From the NCBI RefSeq assembly GCF_021869535.1, contig NW_026262659.1:9672001-9736000 (forward strand): a DNA stretch of 64,000 nucleotides, read 5' to 3'. This DNA is from Mytilus californianus. Its lineage: Eukaryota; Mollusca; Bivalvia; Mytilida; Mytilidae. The translations under genes and the position numbers were made by a program. Below are positions 1 to 10,829 of this stretch, one piece after another. Below the pieces are notes generated by a model. The model had not been told where the DNA came from, ran no database searches, and saw nothing but the letters and a program-made list of their open reading frames with translations. Positions within the stretch are counted from its first letter, which is position 1. Each line of letters begins with the position of its first letter.

Positions 1-3000
1 AGTTCTTATAACTTTATCAATGCTTCATTCTATTTTTTCTATGATTTTGCCAATTTGTAACAACTGTTTTAAACCTTTCAATAACATGGTAGACAATTTT
101 TTTAAAGTCAAAGCCTCGGATACAGGAGGTCATAGGTTTGATTCCCTGATGAATCCCACCAAACACTTGTAAATGGTATTTTTTGCTTCTCTCGCAGCAT
201 CAACTGTTCAGATTGGTTTGTAATTAGAATAATGTGTCTGCGTAGGATGATATGTTTCACTGCGGACTGTAACCTTGGGATCTAGCATATTAAAAATGCA
301 ACTAAGCGTGCTGGTCTAATACAGAAAGAGATATCAGACTCAAAGGAACAATAAAAAATTATAAGTCGAAGAAAAACTAGCAAAAGACTATAAACTAAGA
401 AAACGAAGAAAGTCCACAAAATAATATGCCAGCTTTAGCTGGCACTTATGGTTGAAGCATCGAATTGACATAAAGAACGATAACTCTCTCTACATGATCA
501 AACTAAAAAGTTTCGTCACTCTCGTTAAATCTCGTACGATTTTTAAAAAAAAAATTTCGAAGTTGATCAAGTCAAGTTATCTAACTCTTAAAAATATTTT
601 TTTTCTTTTTTTCCCTTATATTTATTAAATTAATATTGTATTCTTGCTTGGCTCCAAATATAAAGCCAAATCTTCAAATAATGAAAACAAAATTAGCATT
701 GGAATATCTGTCAGGACATTGTCAGGACATTAGTTTAACCCTTATATTTTTAATGGCTGCCAGATTCTCGTTTAATCGCGATCTTGAAAAAACGGGACAA
801 AACGGAATAAATTCGATGTTAAATACGACATGAATTTTTATTTGTTTACAAAAACAAGAATTTAGAAATTTTAGTAACTTGTGTAGTTTATTTAAATTTT
901 ATTGTACCACGGAAATATTTGGACAACGACATCTTACGCCATGTTTCATCGTCTGCTTCATCTTTCCATTATCAGTGACAAATTTCCTTAATAACCACAG
1001 GTACTTCATTTAAAAGTTACAATATCATAATTTATGATAACATTTGTAGTGTTAAAGTTCCGTATAGCCATGGGAACACAGAAAAACCCTCTGCAAGCAA
1101 TAAATTTCGAGAGAAACGTAGCCGGAGCCGAAGTACTGTAAAATACAGGTACCTAAATATTACAATAATTTTAAAGTAACAAAATAGTACTGAATAATAA
1201 AAGTAGATTTTCAGTACTATAGATTTTTGGTACAGAAATAGTACCTATGCAAAAGTAGCTGTGTAGAGCATGTTACTTGGAAGTATGTGGGCTACATCCT
1301 TTGAAAATTCAAGTTGCCGACACATTATTTGGATGCAATATAAATAATTGCCTCCCGCAGTCGCCTGTATATTTTATGCCTCAGTTTAAATTAAACCTGA
1401 TCAAAACATTTTCCCTGAATACTTTTATCAGGTGCACATTTCCCGGGCACATTTCAACCTATTAAAGCAATAAGTGTAATAGTGGTTTGATTCCGCAAGT
1501 GTAGTTTATCCGGAGGACGAAAATTCCCAGTGATTTTTATCCACCAACGAAAATTCACTAGGTTTTTCTATCCGGGTCCAGTGTAAAACATCCACCAGTC
1601 ATTATAAGGTTCTAAAAAGGGGAAATACATATAAAATGTGGTTTTATAGTTTTTAGTGTATTTGAAACTTGCATAGTTGATTTATGTAAAAAGTGGAGAG
1701 TTTTCATCCATGTAATGTTCACACTAGTGTTTTTGAACAAGGAATGATTACACTAGTGATTCTGTACCGGAATGATTGCACTAGTTATTGTATACCGGGA
1801 TTAATTACACAAGTGCTTTAGATCCATACATAAATTGTGAAGTGATTAGTACTAATTTGAACACACGATAACACAATAATGCTTATCAACGAATAAGATT
1901 TGAATAATTTTTTTATGCAAATCTATATAAAATCATATCTCCTATGTCAATATCAAAGGATGCTTCTATAATTGAAACTTTATGTAAGACAAAATCTGCT
2001 CTTTTTTGGTTTATATCTGACAAGTTCAATGTCCTGATCATTGATACAGTATTTTGAGTTATAAAAACAGCCTCCTCATCATCATCAATATTACTTACTA
2101 GATTAGCTCAGATTAATTAAACTGGTTCCTTGAAAATCGTTTTAATTTTAGCCCGTTTATTTATGTAAACAATAAACTGGTCTTATATAAACAAAACAAC
2201 GATATCAAGATCGACGCTTTTACACTATTTACATCCAATATTCTCTAGTGAAAAACAGTTACCCGGAATAAATACACGGCGGAATGAAAGCACTTATGGC
2301 TATAACGTCACAGTTCCCAAATTGCACCGAGTACCCAATTCAACAAAAATAACTGCGGAAATCTTACAAGTTTTCTTTGAGACTAAACAATTTGTATTGT
2401 TATGAATTGACATTATACATGTCTTTCAACATCGGTTAATATATTTAAATATACACAAATCGTTCACAATGAGAATATATCAACAGATGAAGCATTCCCG
2501 GGAAAAAGTAAATCTACGAAAACGTCAGTGTTGTCACCATGCGAAGTTATCTAATTATCATCTTTTAAAAATTTAAGCAACTTCACAACTACAAATTAAT
2601 TTTCATGACCAAAATAAAATAAAGTACAAACAAAAAAGCAATAAAATGCATCGCCAAGCACAGCCTAATACAACCGCAGATGTAGATTTAGCATATAAAA
2701 AACACAATTTTTTTTTTATGTCAGTTGAAATCAAACATATTTTAATTTTGGACCCTTCAAACTTTAATATGGACTAATTTGAAAACAGGTATCAGGTGAT
2801 CCCGAACATTTCTATTCAGCAGCAGTCTCCAACTACATATCTCCTTAATTTTATATGATAGTCCCACAAAAATGTTGAAAAATTATGTGTACATTTAATT
2901 TTTTTTCTAGATTCTCTCATGTCATACACGTGAAAGCGGTACCTTTTTGGTCACTATTTATGTGTTGCGTCTAAATATGAATTGTAACACTTTATAGTGA

Positions 3001-4070
3001 CTGACCAGGTCAAACAAATACTTCTCAAGAAAAATGCAGAGAGAGAAGACAACTTGGAACAGCACCAGCCATGCCAGACTATGTATGAATAAAAACTCAG
3101 ATCGGAATAGCATGGACGATATGTTAGTTATATGTCCTTGTGAATAGTAAGAAAAGCTATCAATAATTCTGCAGATAATGCAATTTTATCAGGTTTATCG
3201 TACATTTTCTGTTCAAATTTTCCCACAGTCAGTGAATCGTTCAAAAAGGCTAAACTAACTTTTTATTACTAAAAGTTTCAAACAATGACAAGTGTTTCAT
3301 TCATGAAATAACTCGTGCGTTTCTGCGAAAAAAAATCATGTACAATTTTGTGAATTAAAGGGAAAGAAGATCCTTTTGCGGTGCACTCGCGCATGTCAAT
3401 TGCGAACTGACCCAATATATTTTCTTTATCATGACCAGTTCACTGATACTGACGTCGACATAATCAAGAAGTACACATCAAAGGAAAAATGCACAAATTA
3501 CCGATAAAATAATTTACACACCCTGTTTCGTGTGTATCTCCTGCCATATCAGTATTTGTTGTATTTATATATAAATGAGAAATAATCAATGTAAAAATGG
3601 TAAATGCTTGGAGAAAAAACCAAAAAAATTATGGAAAAAACAACCCAAAAATGTTGTTTTTGACCACTGACTCCTAAACTGTTGGTACCATATGTTAACC
3701 CCCAAAATCAATTCTAACCTTCCTTTTGTGTATTGAAGTTGAACCTTCTGGTACAATTTTATACATTGTCATAGAGATCCATTTACTTAAACTAAAGTTA
3801 TTGTCCGGAAACCAAATGTGTCTTCGAACAACAACAGGGACATGATTGCATTACTCGAAAGCAAATTTTTGACATATTCCCCATTTCCATTCTGAATTTT
3901 ATTTTGCCGTCGTATAAAAACTTGAAAAGTAAGCTAATAAAATAAAATGTTAAAATGACATAAACGGACTCTGAATAAGTACATGAAATTGATGTAGAAA
4001 CCCACAAACAGAAGATGACTAGGAATACATTTATTCTGCTGAGCAGTGTTCTCCCCTCAAATTTTAAATA
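1..4070. other. Non-coding, probably intron 1 of the left-hand LOX gene
   Basis: No convincing exon seen on either strand; short open frames have no protein-like signature. About 295-430 resembles a dispersed repeat of the type at 15835-16120. About 1130-1260 has several copies of 'agtact' with an inverted look, perhaps a MITE. Tandem repeats lie at 1714-1826. Confidence 0.45.
1714..1826. repeat. Four imperfect 28-29 bp tandem repeats
   Basis: Units begin at about 1714, 1743, 1771 and 1800 and share the core 'attacactagtg' followed by 'taccgg'. The first and last copies are the most worn. Confidence 0.7.
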
Positions 4071-4340
4071 GCATCCTAGAAAATAGCAAAATCTTTAGAT
4101 TATCAACTTAACAATCCTATTTATGGTTCCTTATGCTTAGATCAAAATGAAAAACCTGATCAAAACATTATTCTAAACAGGCTCACTGTAAATTCAAACT
4201 CTTCTTTTAAAAATCAGAATGATCCTCTTGCTGATCACATATATATGAGATGCAGGAAACTGGGAAAACAATATGAACATCCAGCTAATTTAGAAAGTAA
4301 AAATAATTCAACAAACAGAAAGCGTTGTTTGCAATACTAA
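4071..4340 (+). other. Protein-like open stretch without ATG, unassigned
   Basis: Ninety codons are open from after a TAG at 4068 to TAA at 4338-4340. The second half reads NQNDPLADHIYMRCRKLGKQ, then hydrophilic Asn/Lys-rich residues ending KRCLQY. An AG preceded by a weak T tract (ATCTTTAG at about 4098) could be an acceptor. It may be an exon, a transposon relic or chance; I do not recognise the family. Confidence 0.2.
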
Positions 4341-5601
4341 ATAAAAAAAACCTGCTACAACTTTTAGATATTGATGAAAAAGATATCCCAATCCTCCACC
4401 TTTTCATGAAAATCAACAAAAAAGTTAATTTAATAAAGTTATGGATTGTATAACAGTATTTATAGTTTTGAAATTAAACAAATGTCTTATTGTTTTAAAT
4501 TTTGTAAGATTTGCAAAGAAAGAAAAATGGATTTGAAAATGGCACAAGATAATGAATTTAAGCATTGTCATTTAGAGAAATCACGAATAAATTTATTTTC
4601 AGCAGAAAACAATATGGACAATAAGGGTGCAACCATTCAGCGTCAAAAGGGCGGGGGTTATGGTGTTTTGTTTGAGTTAGATTTTTTTTCACGCAAAGGG
4701 CTATCGATCAAAATTAGTTGGTCCAAAATTAACACTAGAAGCCCAAGGTATGGGGATAATCTGGATTCAGAATATTTTTTTGTCCTCTGCTTGATTAGAA
4801 TATTTTTTTTTCATCAATTTGGGAGTTCAATGATCGTTCCCTTGACATTTTCCATCTGAACTAATTATTTTATTTTAGACAAAAACTATATGTAGGACAT
4901 TCGTCCTGAACATGCATGAAGCATTTGCCACTGGACGTTAAGCAAACCAACAATCAATCAATATGTAGGACATAGTCTTGGTAAGCTGGCATTCAAGGTA
5001 GCGCCTTCCTCATATTACATTTACTAGTAAAACCTAAGCGCCAGGAACCTTGCCAAAACCGTGATGATATATACCAGGTGCTAATCCGGCTCAACATATG
5101 TCATCATTCGTGTTGCTTATGACAAGGACAAATATGATGATCTATGGATCAAAATGAAAAATTGGTAGTCTACAAAATTTTGAGAAAAGTGAAATGTATT
5201 AAGTTGAAAATTGTCTTATGAACGTTAAAGTATTGGAAAATAAAGAAATTTGAAAATTTCTTTTCATTGTTAATGTGCCATAGATAAACATGAAAGGTCC
5301 CACTAATAATAGACATAATCCAGTTCTGTTATTCATGATTGCGAAATCATCGATTGCTACTTATTATTGCATTTACTCTTGACATGGGCAAGACCCGCTT
5401 ATCCTCCATGAGCACGAAAATCGCTTCCTTTTGTTCAGAAGGAGAGGTCATGATCCTCAATCTTTAGTTTTTCGTGTACTGTTCTGTGAACTGTAGTTTT
5501 TATGTCGTCGATTTTCGTTTATACATGGTTTTTTTTCTACGACTTATTGTTGATGATTGTTCATTTAGTATCTTCTCAACTTTTGTGTAATGAATCCTTA
5601 C
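4341..5601. other. Non-coding between the unassigned stretch and the PLAT exon
   Basis: A 137-codon plus-strand frame at 4446-4859 is low complexity (Phe/Ile/Lys) and shows no motif. A SINE-like repeat sits at about 4893-4965. No LOX exon 2 equivalent was found here. Confidence 0.4.
4893..4965 (-). repeat. Dispersed SINE-like repeat
   Basis: Contains 'catgcatgaagcatttgcc' followed by 'actggacgttaa' and ends in 'caatcaatcaat'. The same unit appears inverted at about 46155-46220, and a diverged relative at about 61075-61150. Confidence 0.6.
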
Positions 5602-6065
5602 CTGAGCAGGTAATCCATGTATGTTAACCCGTAGCTGATATTCTTTTTGTATGTCCTGAAGCTCCGACATTCTCGATTCTTTAAATGGATCGTCTTGTGG
5701 TAAACATGAGTCCATGTTGTTAAAAAAATAACGGTGGTTCTCTTTGATCCATTTCATTGCTGGAAATAGGCATTTGGTGTTGGTTGCCTTGTTTGTGACT
5801 TCAATCCAATCTAAATACCAGTTGCTTAACAAACCACAATTGTCTCGCCACAATTCGACTCTCTGCACTTTAGAAATGTTGAATTGAGAACTAACAGAAA
5901 AGTTATCAATATGATCTCTTTCAAAATCATTCTTAAAACAGTTATCTAGAGTGTGCACGATTGTCTGGTTACCTTCTTCATAAAGTTTGATGTAAACATT
6001 AGCATCAGTCCCATCTCCTATCTGATCTCCAGTCTTCACCGAAATTTTATAGGACACCATCTTAA
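5602..6065 (-). CDS. First coding exon of a second PLAT-domain lipoxygenase
   Basis: 464 nt with acceptor ATTTGCAG and donor GTAAGG, the same borders and end phase as the PLAT exon at 62332-62783. The likely start is the ATG at 6060-6058, giving MVSYKISVKTGDQ; this lines up with the start of human 5-LOX, so the upstream exon would be 5' UTR. The 153 encoded residues are about two-thirds identical by eye to the other PLAT exon, with shared SNWYLDWIEVTNK, FPAMKWIKE-like and LPQDD motifs, and with a one-codon insertion (FFNNMDSC). Reading past the donor gives a spurious Lys/Arg-rich tail. No further LOX exon was found between 1 and 5601, so the rest of the gene lies left of the window or is lost. 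The unbroken frame and intact splice sites argue for a working gene, but a lone PLAT exon cannot be excluded. Confidence 0.87.
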
Positions 6066-7509
6066 CTGCAAATGAAATACAAAAAATGTTTATATTCCAA
6101 TATTCTGAGCAAACCAAATGTATGATTCAACTTTGTCTCAGTTGAAAGGCTATTCACCTAATTTGTATATGATCATCTTCAGTTATGTCTTCAGTATATT
6201 TATCCATCAAACAGCAATGGTTACTGAATCCTTGTAGACAAAAAAACGAATAGAAGACATTAAGCACACTTTTCCATCACGTTTTTCAATTCTTAGACCT
6301 TTCCAGTTATTTAGCAGAACATAATTAATCTGGCATGTCTTTGTTTTATTTTCTCAGGTACTATTTAGAAAATGTTTTGAGTGGCAAATTCTACAGAACA
6401 CCAATGATGCAATAATGTTAGTAAATAAAAGTAAAACCCCAAAAATATACAAAATATATCTTTACATTTCATACGTTTATTTCCATTCAAGAGTTCTTTG
6501 ATGTACAACTTATTCACAAATGTAATTAGTTGCTAATGGTATGGAATGTTCTCCTTTATCCCAAATAACAAAATTCTCCAGTGAAGTATTCATAACAAAG
6601 ATACGATTATGTGCTTGTGTCCCACGAAACCATTCCACTAAAATTACATGAAATAATCTGTTATATTTATAACTTCTTTCATCAGAGAGATTACCGTTGA
6701 TGACTCTAACAATATCTTAATTTACTTTTCCTTAATTGCTTTAAAAAAGGTAAAGTAGCTGTCAATTTCATATTTCAAAACCTTCAATGAAATATGTACT
6801 AATCTAAAAATGTGACGCATTAAAACGACAATTTTTTGTTTATAGTTCTTGTTGAAGATTAAACAGGCAAATGAGTACATGTCGTTATGAAGACGTCACG
6901 CGCGTCTGGCGTACCAAATGTTAAGATTGGCATCATATTTAAGTTTTTCCTATTGAATAGCTAGCGATTGACCACTTAAATACATTTTCACATGATACAG
7001 AATATATGGTGTTGATGCAAATTGGTGATGAACTATATGTCTAGAGAGACGTAATATTTACTTTACCTTTGCTGCTACAACTCCCCATCACTATTTTACT
7101 ATTCTGTTTTTCAAACTGTACAAAAAAACAAAAACAAAATAATAAAAAAGGCTTTACTTAGAAATCATTCAAAACAATTCTCACAATGGCATTAAATGGC
7201 ATGTTGGTTATTCTAAATGTTTTTATTGTATTTGAACTTTTTATTTAAAGAGTAAGATAACATATTATTTTATGTATGTTGTGTACAACATTTATGAACG
7301 TTCAGTGCGTTTGTACTTACTGAATCGCTACATAATGACGATCCACGTCCTGTGAGAACTTGAATATGTCATTTACTGTGTAGGTAAATTTAGATATATA
7401 TTTTAGATAATAAAACGTTTACATAGATATTTACAAGAAAAGACAATGGCCATACGACATCACATAATACGAAAGTATTTTAAAGTTACAGAAAAATTTT
7501 AACGGGATT

Positions 7510-7514
<5 letters not shown>
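6066..7514. other. Upstream of the left-hand LOX exon; no gene seen
   Basis: Should contain the promoter or 5' UTR exon of the left-hand LOX, but neither can be pointed to. A fragment of the 'cgcgcgtctggcgta' dispersed repeat is at about 6880-6945. Confidence 0.4.

Positions 7515-7554
<40 letters not shown>
7515..7554. repeat. (AT)n microsatellite
   Basis: About 20 uninterrupted AT dinucleotides, followed by an unremarkable stretch to about 7850. Confidence 0.97.
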
Positions 7555-7558
<4 letters not shown>

Positions 7559-7849
7559 TATTAACTGGACTTCCAACAAAATTCATGAAATAGTATTTCT
7601 ACATTTTACTATTCAGCCCAATTCGTCTATTTAGTCAGACGTCAGGCGCTACCCTGATATACCCTGTCTTATGTTTTTGTCCTCTGGTTTTGTAGTTTAC
7701 GTATTTTGTCGGGTACTTGATGACGGATAGCGTTTGTCGTCTTTAGCCGATCAGTTTTATCTTATTACTTGATTCAATTCCCGTGTGCAGGTTCATATTC
7801 TTGACGCCATTGTTTGCTTCTTTGAATTGGAAATACGAATAATAAAATG

Positions 7850-8590
7850 AAACTCAGAAAGGAAAAAAACTAATAACCAAACTCATTCAAAGGGTATCTA
7901 CACGTCTCAATCTTCAAAATCGCTTATCTAAAAATACTACAATTGCTATCATTTTTAATAATAGAAATCGTGGTTACCCTTCCATCGATAAGTGTCATGC
8001 CAAAAAATGACTTACATGTCCCCGTCTTTCCACCAACAATACGGTAAGATACACGTTTATTGGTCGCACATTTTACTCAAATTTGAAACTGATATAAATT
8101 GAAAAACTTACAGTATTATCTATTTACTTACATGAAACAAACCGGGATGCGATATTCAGTACGTAGTTGAAACCGAACGCTATTTATCAAAATGCCGACA
8201 AGAACAACTTTACCGTTTAAGAAGACCCCATACATTTAAAAGTATCATTTATCAACACCTTAAGAAGCACAATCATCCTATTAAATATTTAACAGTTCAA
8301 CCTTTGGAGGTAGTAAATAAGCAGCCTAGTGAATCTCATTCAAAATTTGTACGATCACGGAAAATAATTGAATTAAATTGGATTAAAGATTACAGACAGT
8401 TTATCCTCTCGATCTTAATGATACTATCATGGAAGTTGATAATATACCACTAACCGATTCTGTTAACATTTTGGATATAGTTTCTAAAACTGTTCGTAGA
8501 AACTGTTCTCATGGGCGCAGAATAAATTGCAATAAGAGAAAGTTTCGTACTAACAATACAAATATTTCGGACCTAATTACTGTTTAAAAA
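7850..8590 (+). mobile_element. 3' remnant of a reverse-transcriptase element with GIY-YIG-like C-terminus
   Basis: Broken frames. 8160-8400 reads (in pieces) ERYLSKCRQEQLYRLRRPH, then IIYQHLKKHNHPIKY and FVRSRKIIELNWIKDYRQF. The pattern R..H..k....HL..H.h, then R..iE..WI..l, resembles the C-terminal half of the GIY-YIG endonuclease carried by Penelope-like elements. An upstream piece at about 7860-8060 is from the same element by context. Frameshifts and stops show it is dead. Family call is by pattern only. Confidence 0.5.
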
Positions 8591-9230
8591 AAAAACCAAA
8601 ACGGCAGACATTATCTGTTAACCAAGCTATGTTCTTTACCTGTAAATGAATTAAAACAAATTTTAGAGGATTGCAACACAATTTCATATTGCAGCCTTAG
8701 TATGAAATCGTCCAAATTATAATTGCATTTTGTTATTCTAAACTTTTTCCAAAAGTTGATCGCCCTGAAGATCATAAAAAAAAACATTTCATTAAAGGCC
8801 ACAGACCACAATTAAATTCCTCTATTAGTTCTTTATAACGTTTTGTTTTATTAAAAATAATGCACCATGCATTTTTGTCAAATCTTTTGTGTGTGTAATG
8901 TATAGTACTAGTCCAAAAATATATCCAAAATTCAGAAAGATTGAACCAATCACTCTTACAAATTTAGCCAATACACATCCATACCCCTATGTCAAGTCAA
9001 GAGATGTTCCAAAAACTGTAAATATCACATTTTTGCACCTGGCCTAATCACTCTTTCCATATCAAATCAGTTAAACCACAACATCCAAAAGTTTATTTCA
9101 CCTCTCTTCTTTCATTTCCACCCAAAAAAAACACTAAGAAATGAGTGAGGAAGGGAAAGAAGAAAAAAAAAGAAAACTTGTACGACTTTGCCCCCAGCAG
9201 AGCTATAGAAAAACAGTACTTTAACGGGTG
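8591..9230. other. No gene seen
   Basis: Probably includes further 3' sequence of the preceding element to about 8870; the rest is plain A+T-rich sequence. Confidence 0.4.
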
Positions 9231-9292
9231 TTACACGGACACTTTTTAGATGATACACGGACACTTTTTAGTTGTTACACGGACACTTTTTA
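9231..9292 (+). repeat. Three 22-bp tandem repeats
   Basis: Three copies of 'tacacggacactttttag' with 2-4 variable bases between. The third copy forms the left end of the inverted-repeat element that follows, and its complement forms the right end at 9915-9932. Confidence 0.88.
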
Positions 9293-9932
9293 TGAATAGA
9301 ATCACTCGTGCATGACCAGTGAGTTCATGGGCACTTTAAATTTCAATTAGATTTGAACTTTTTGTTTCACCGACATATTTCTTGTCTTTTTCATTAAAAT
9401 ATTTACGTTGGCATCAATAACTATATTTTTTTCAAACAATTCCAGTATATTACTATTCATATCCGTACACTAAGGGATTGACCATTTAACTTCAAAAGGG
9501 GAGTTTATGTTTTTTCCTAAAAAAATATTCTGATCCCCAATCTTATGAGAAAAAAATATATTGTGGTCAATCAGATGACAAAATAATGTTCTGATTCCTG
9601 ATTTTCCGAATACCGTATATAATGGCGCTAATTTCGGAAAAAAATATTTGGGTGATAGCGTTGATAAACTAAATCATTTTCTTACTCAGAAAAAAAACTT
9701 ACCCCCCTTTTGAAGCTAAATGGTCGGTCCGTAAATGTATTTTTTTTTCAATATATGGACATGAATAGTATTCTGGACAATGCTGAAAGTAAAGAAATGC
9801 TGGTACCGACGTTTATATTTCAATAAAAAAGACAGGAAATATATATAAAAAAATCAAATCTAATCAAAAGATAAAATCCCTATCAACTCACCAATGCACG
9901 ATTGATCCTATAAATAAAAAGTGTCCGTGTAA
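9276..9932. mobile_element. MITE-like element with long inverted arms, interrupted by a second MITE
   Basis: The left end 'ttacacggacacttttta' is exactly complementary to the right end at 9915-9932. Imperfect complementarity continues inward for roughly 190 bp on each side (for example 'tactattcatatccgta' near 9450 against 'atggacatgaatagta' near 9755). The centre (about 9474-9730) is a different inverted-repeat element. Confidence 0.8.
9474..9730. mobile_element. Inner MITE nested in the palindromic element
   Basis: The left end reads 'gggattgaccatttaactt' followed by 'caaaagggg'. The right end is its near-complement, 'ccccttttgaagctaaatgg' then 'tcggtcc'. About 257 bp, no coding capacity. 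It sits at the apex of the outer element. Confidence 0.78.
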
Positions 9933-10622
9933 TACATGTTCAAATAGGCAGCAAATCTTGAAGAAAATCATTCAACTTATGTCACTAATTTTGGACGGCA
10001 AGCTTCGATTGGATCATATTGTGACACGTGTTTGATCCTGACCAACACTATAAGAGACATATATAAAAACCTATAAGCATAATTTTTTTTTAAATCCAAA
10101 ATATATGCCTATATATGGGTGATTTTAACAAGACAAAATCGATTTTTTCGTACCATTTCATTCACTAATGAAATAGGAAATTCATTCTTTTTATATTGTT
10201 ATTGAATTTATATATTTGGGAGCAAACGTACGATTTTTATTATTTTTTAAGGCGGAATGGGGGAATGGAATGACATATCCTGCATGTTTTCAACAAAAAA
10301 GAATCGAGCCTGTTTATATTAAATTTATTTTAACCCCCCCCCCCCTTTCCGTTTTCCCCCAAATGAAAATCAAATGTTAGCTTGCTTACCTCTGAAATCT
10401 TTTTCATACATTACTTACTTGCGAAGATGCATTATTAGATTCTTGAATTTCTTTAGAAAAAAATATAGGCTGAAGGGAAGTGAAAAAAAAGTTTGTTTGA
10501 ACTGTCTTACTGTAACTTACATTAACTGGTATATGGCCATTTAAGTTTTGAATCTGTTAAATTTTGCTTCCTCTTCTACATGCAAAATGTACTACTTCTT
10601 TCTTGAAACGTCGTACAAGTCA
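9933..10622. other. No gene seen
   Basis: A+T-rich with a 13-nt run of C at about 10335. No repeat family recognised. Confidence 0.45.
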
Positions 10623-10625
10623 GAT

Positions 10626-10808
10626 ACAAAACAAAGGTAACAAAAAAACAGGCCGGAAACAAACTGCCGAATAGTTTTTCTGCACTCGTAGTCAGGTCAA
10701 GGTCCTCGGCTATCGCCTCGGACCTTCACCTGACTACTCGTGCAGAAAAACTATCCGGCAACGGTTGTTACCGGCCTGTTTCTTTGTTACCTTTGTATTG
10801 TATCTAAT
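10626..10808. mobile_element. Long fold-back palindrome (about 88-bp arms)
   Basis: Left arm 10626-10712 and right arm 10720-10808 are near-complementary: 'gatacaaaacaaaggtaac' at the left edge against 'gttacctttgtattgtatc' at the right, and 'agtttttctgcac' against 'gtgcagaaaaact' in the middle. The loop is only a few bases ('ctatcg'). No protein. It lies directly before the retroelement remnant. Confidence 0.88.
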
Positions 10809-10829
10809 ACATACACTCTAATTAAAAGG

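Noticed and set aside
4446..4859. 137-codon plus-strand frame
   Set aside because: Low-complexity composition, no motif, no splice support; it spans A+T-rich sequence with runs of T.
5500..5601. Lys/Arg-rich C-terminal tail of the left PLAT frame
   Set aside because: It lies beyond a GTAAGG donor identical in place to the other PLAT exon, so it is intron read-through.
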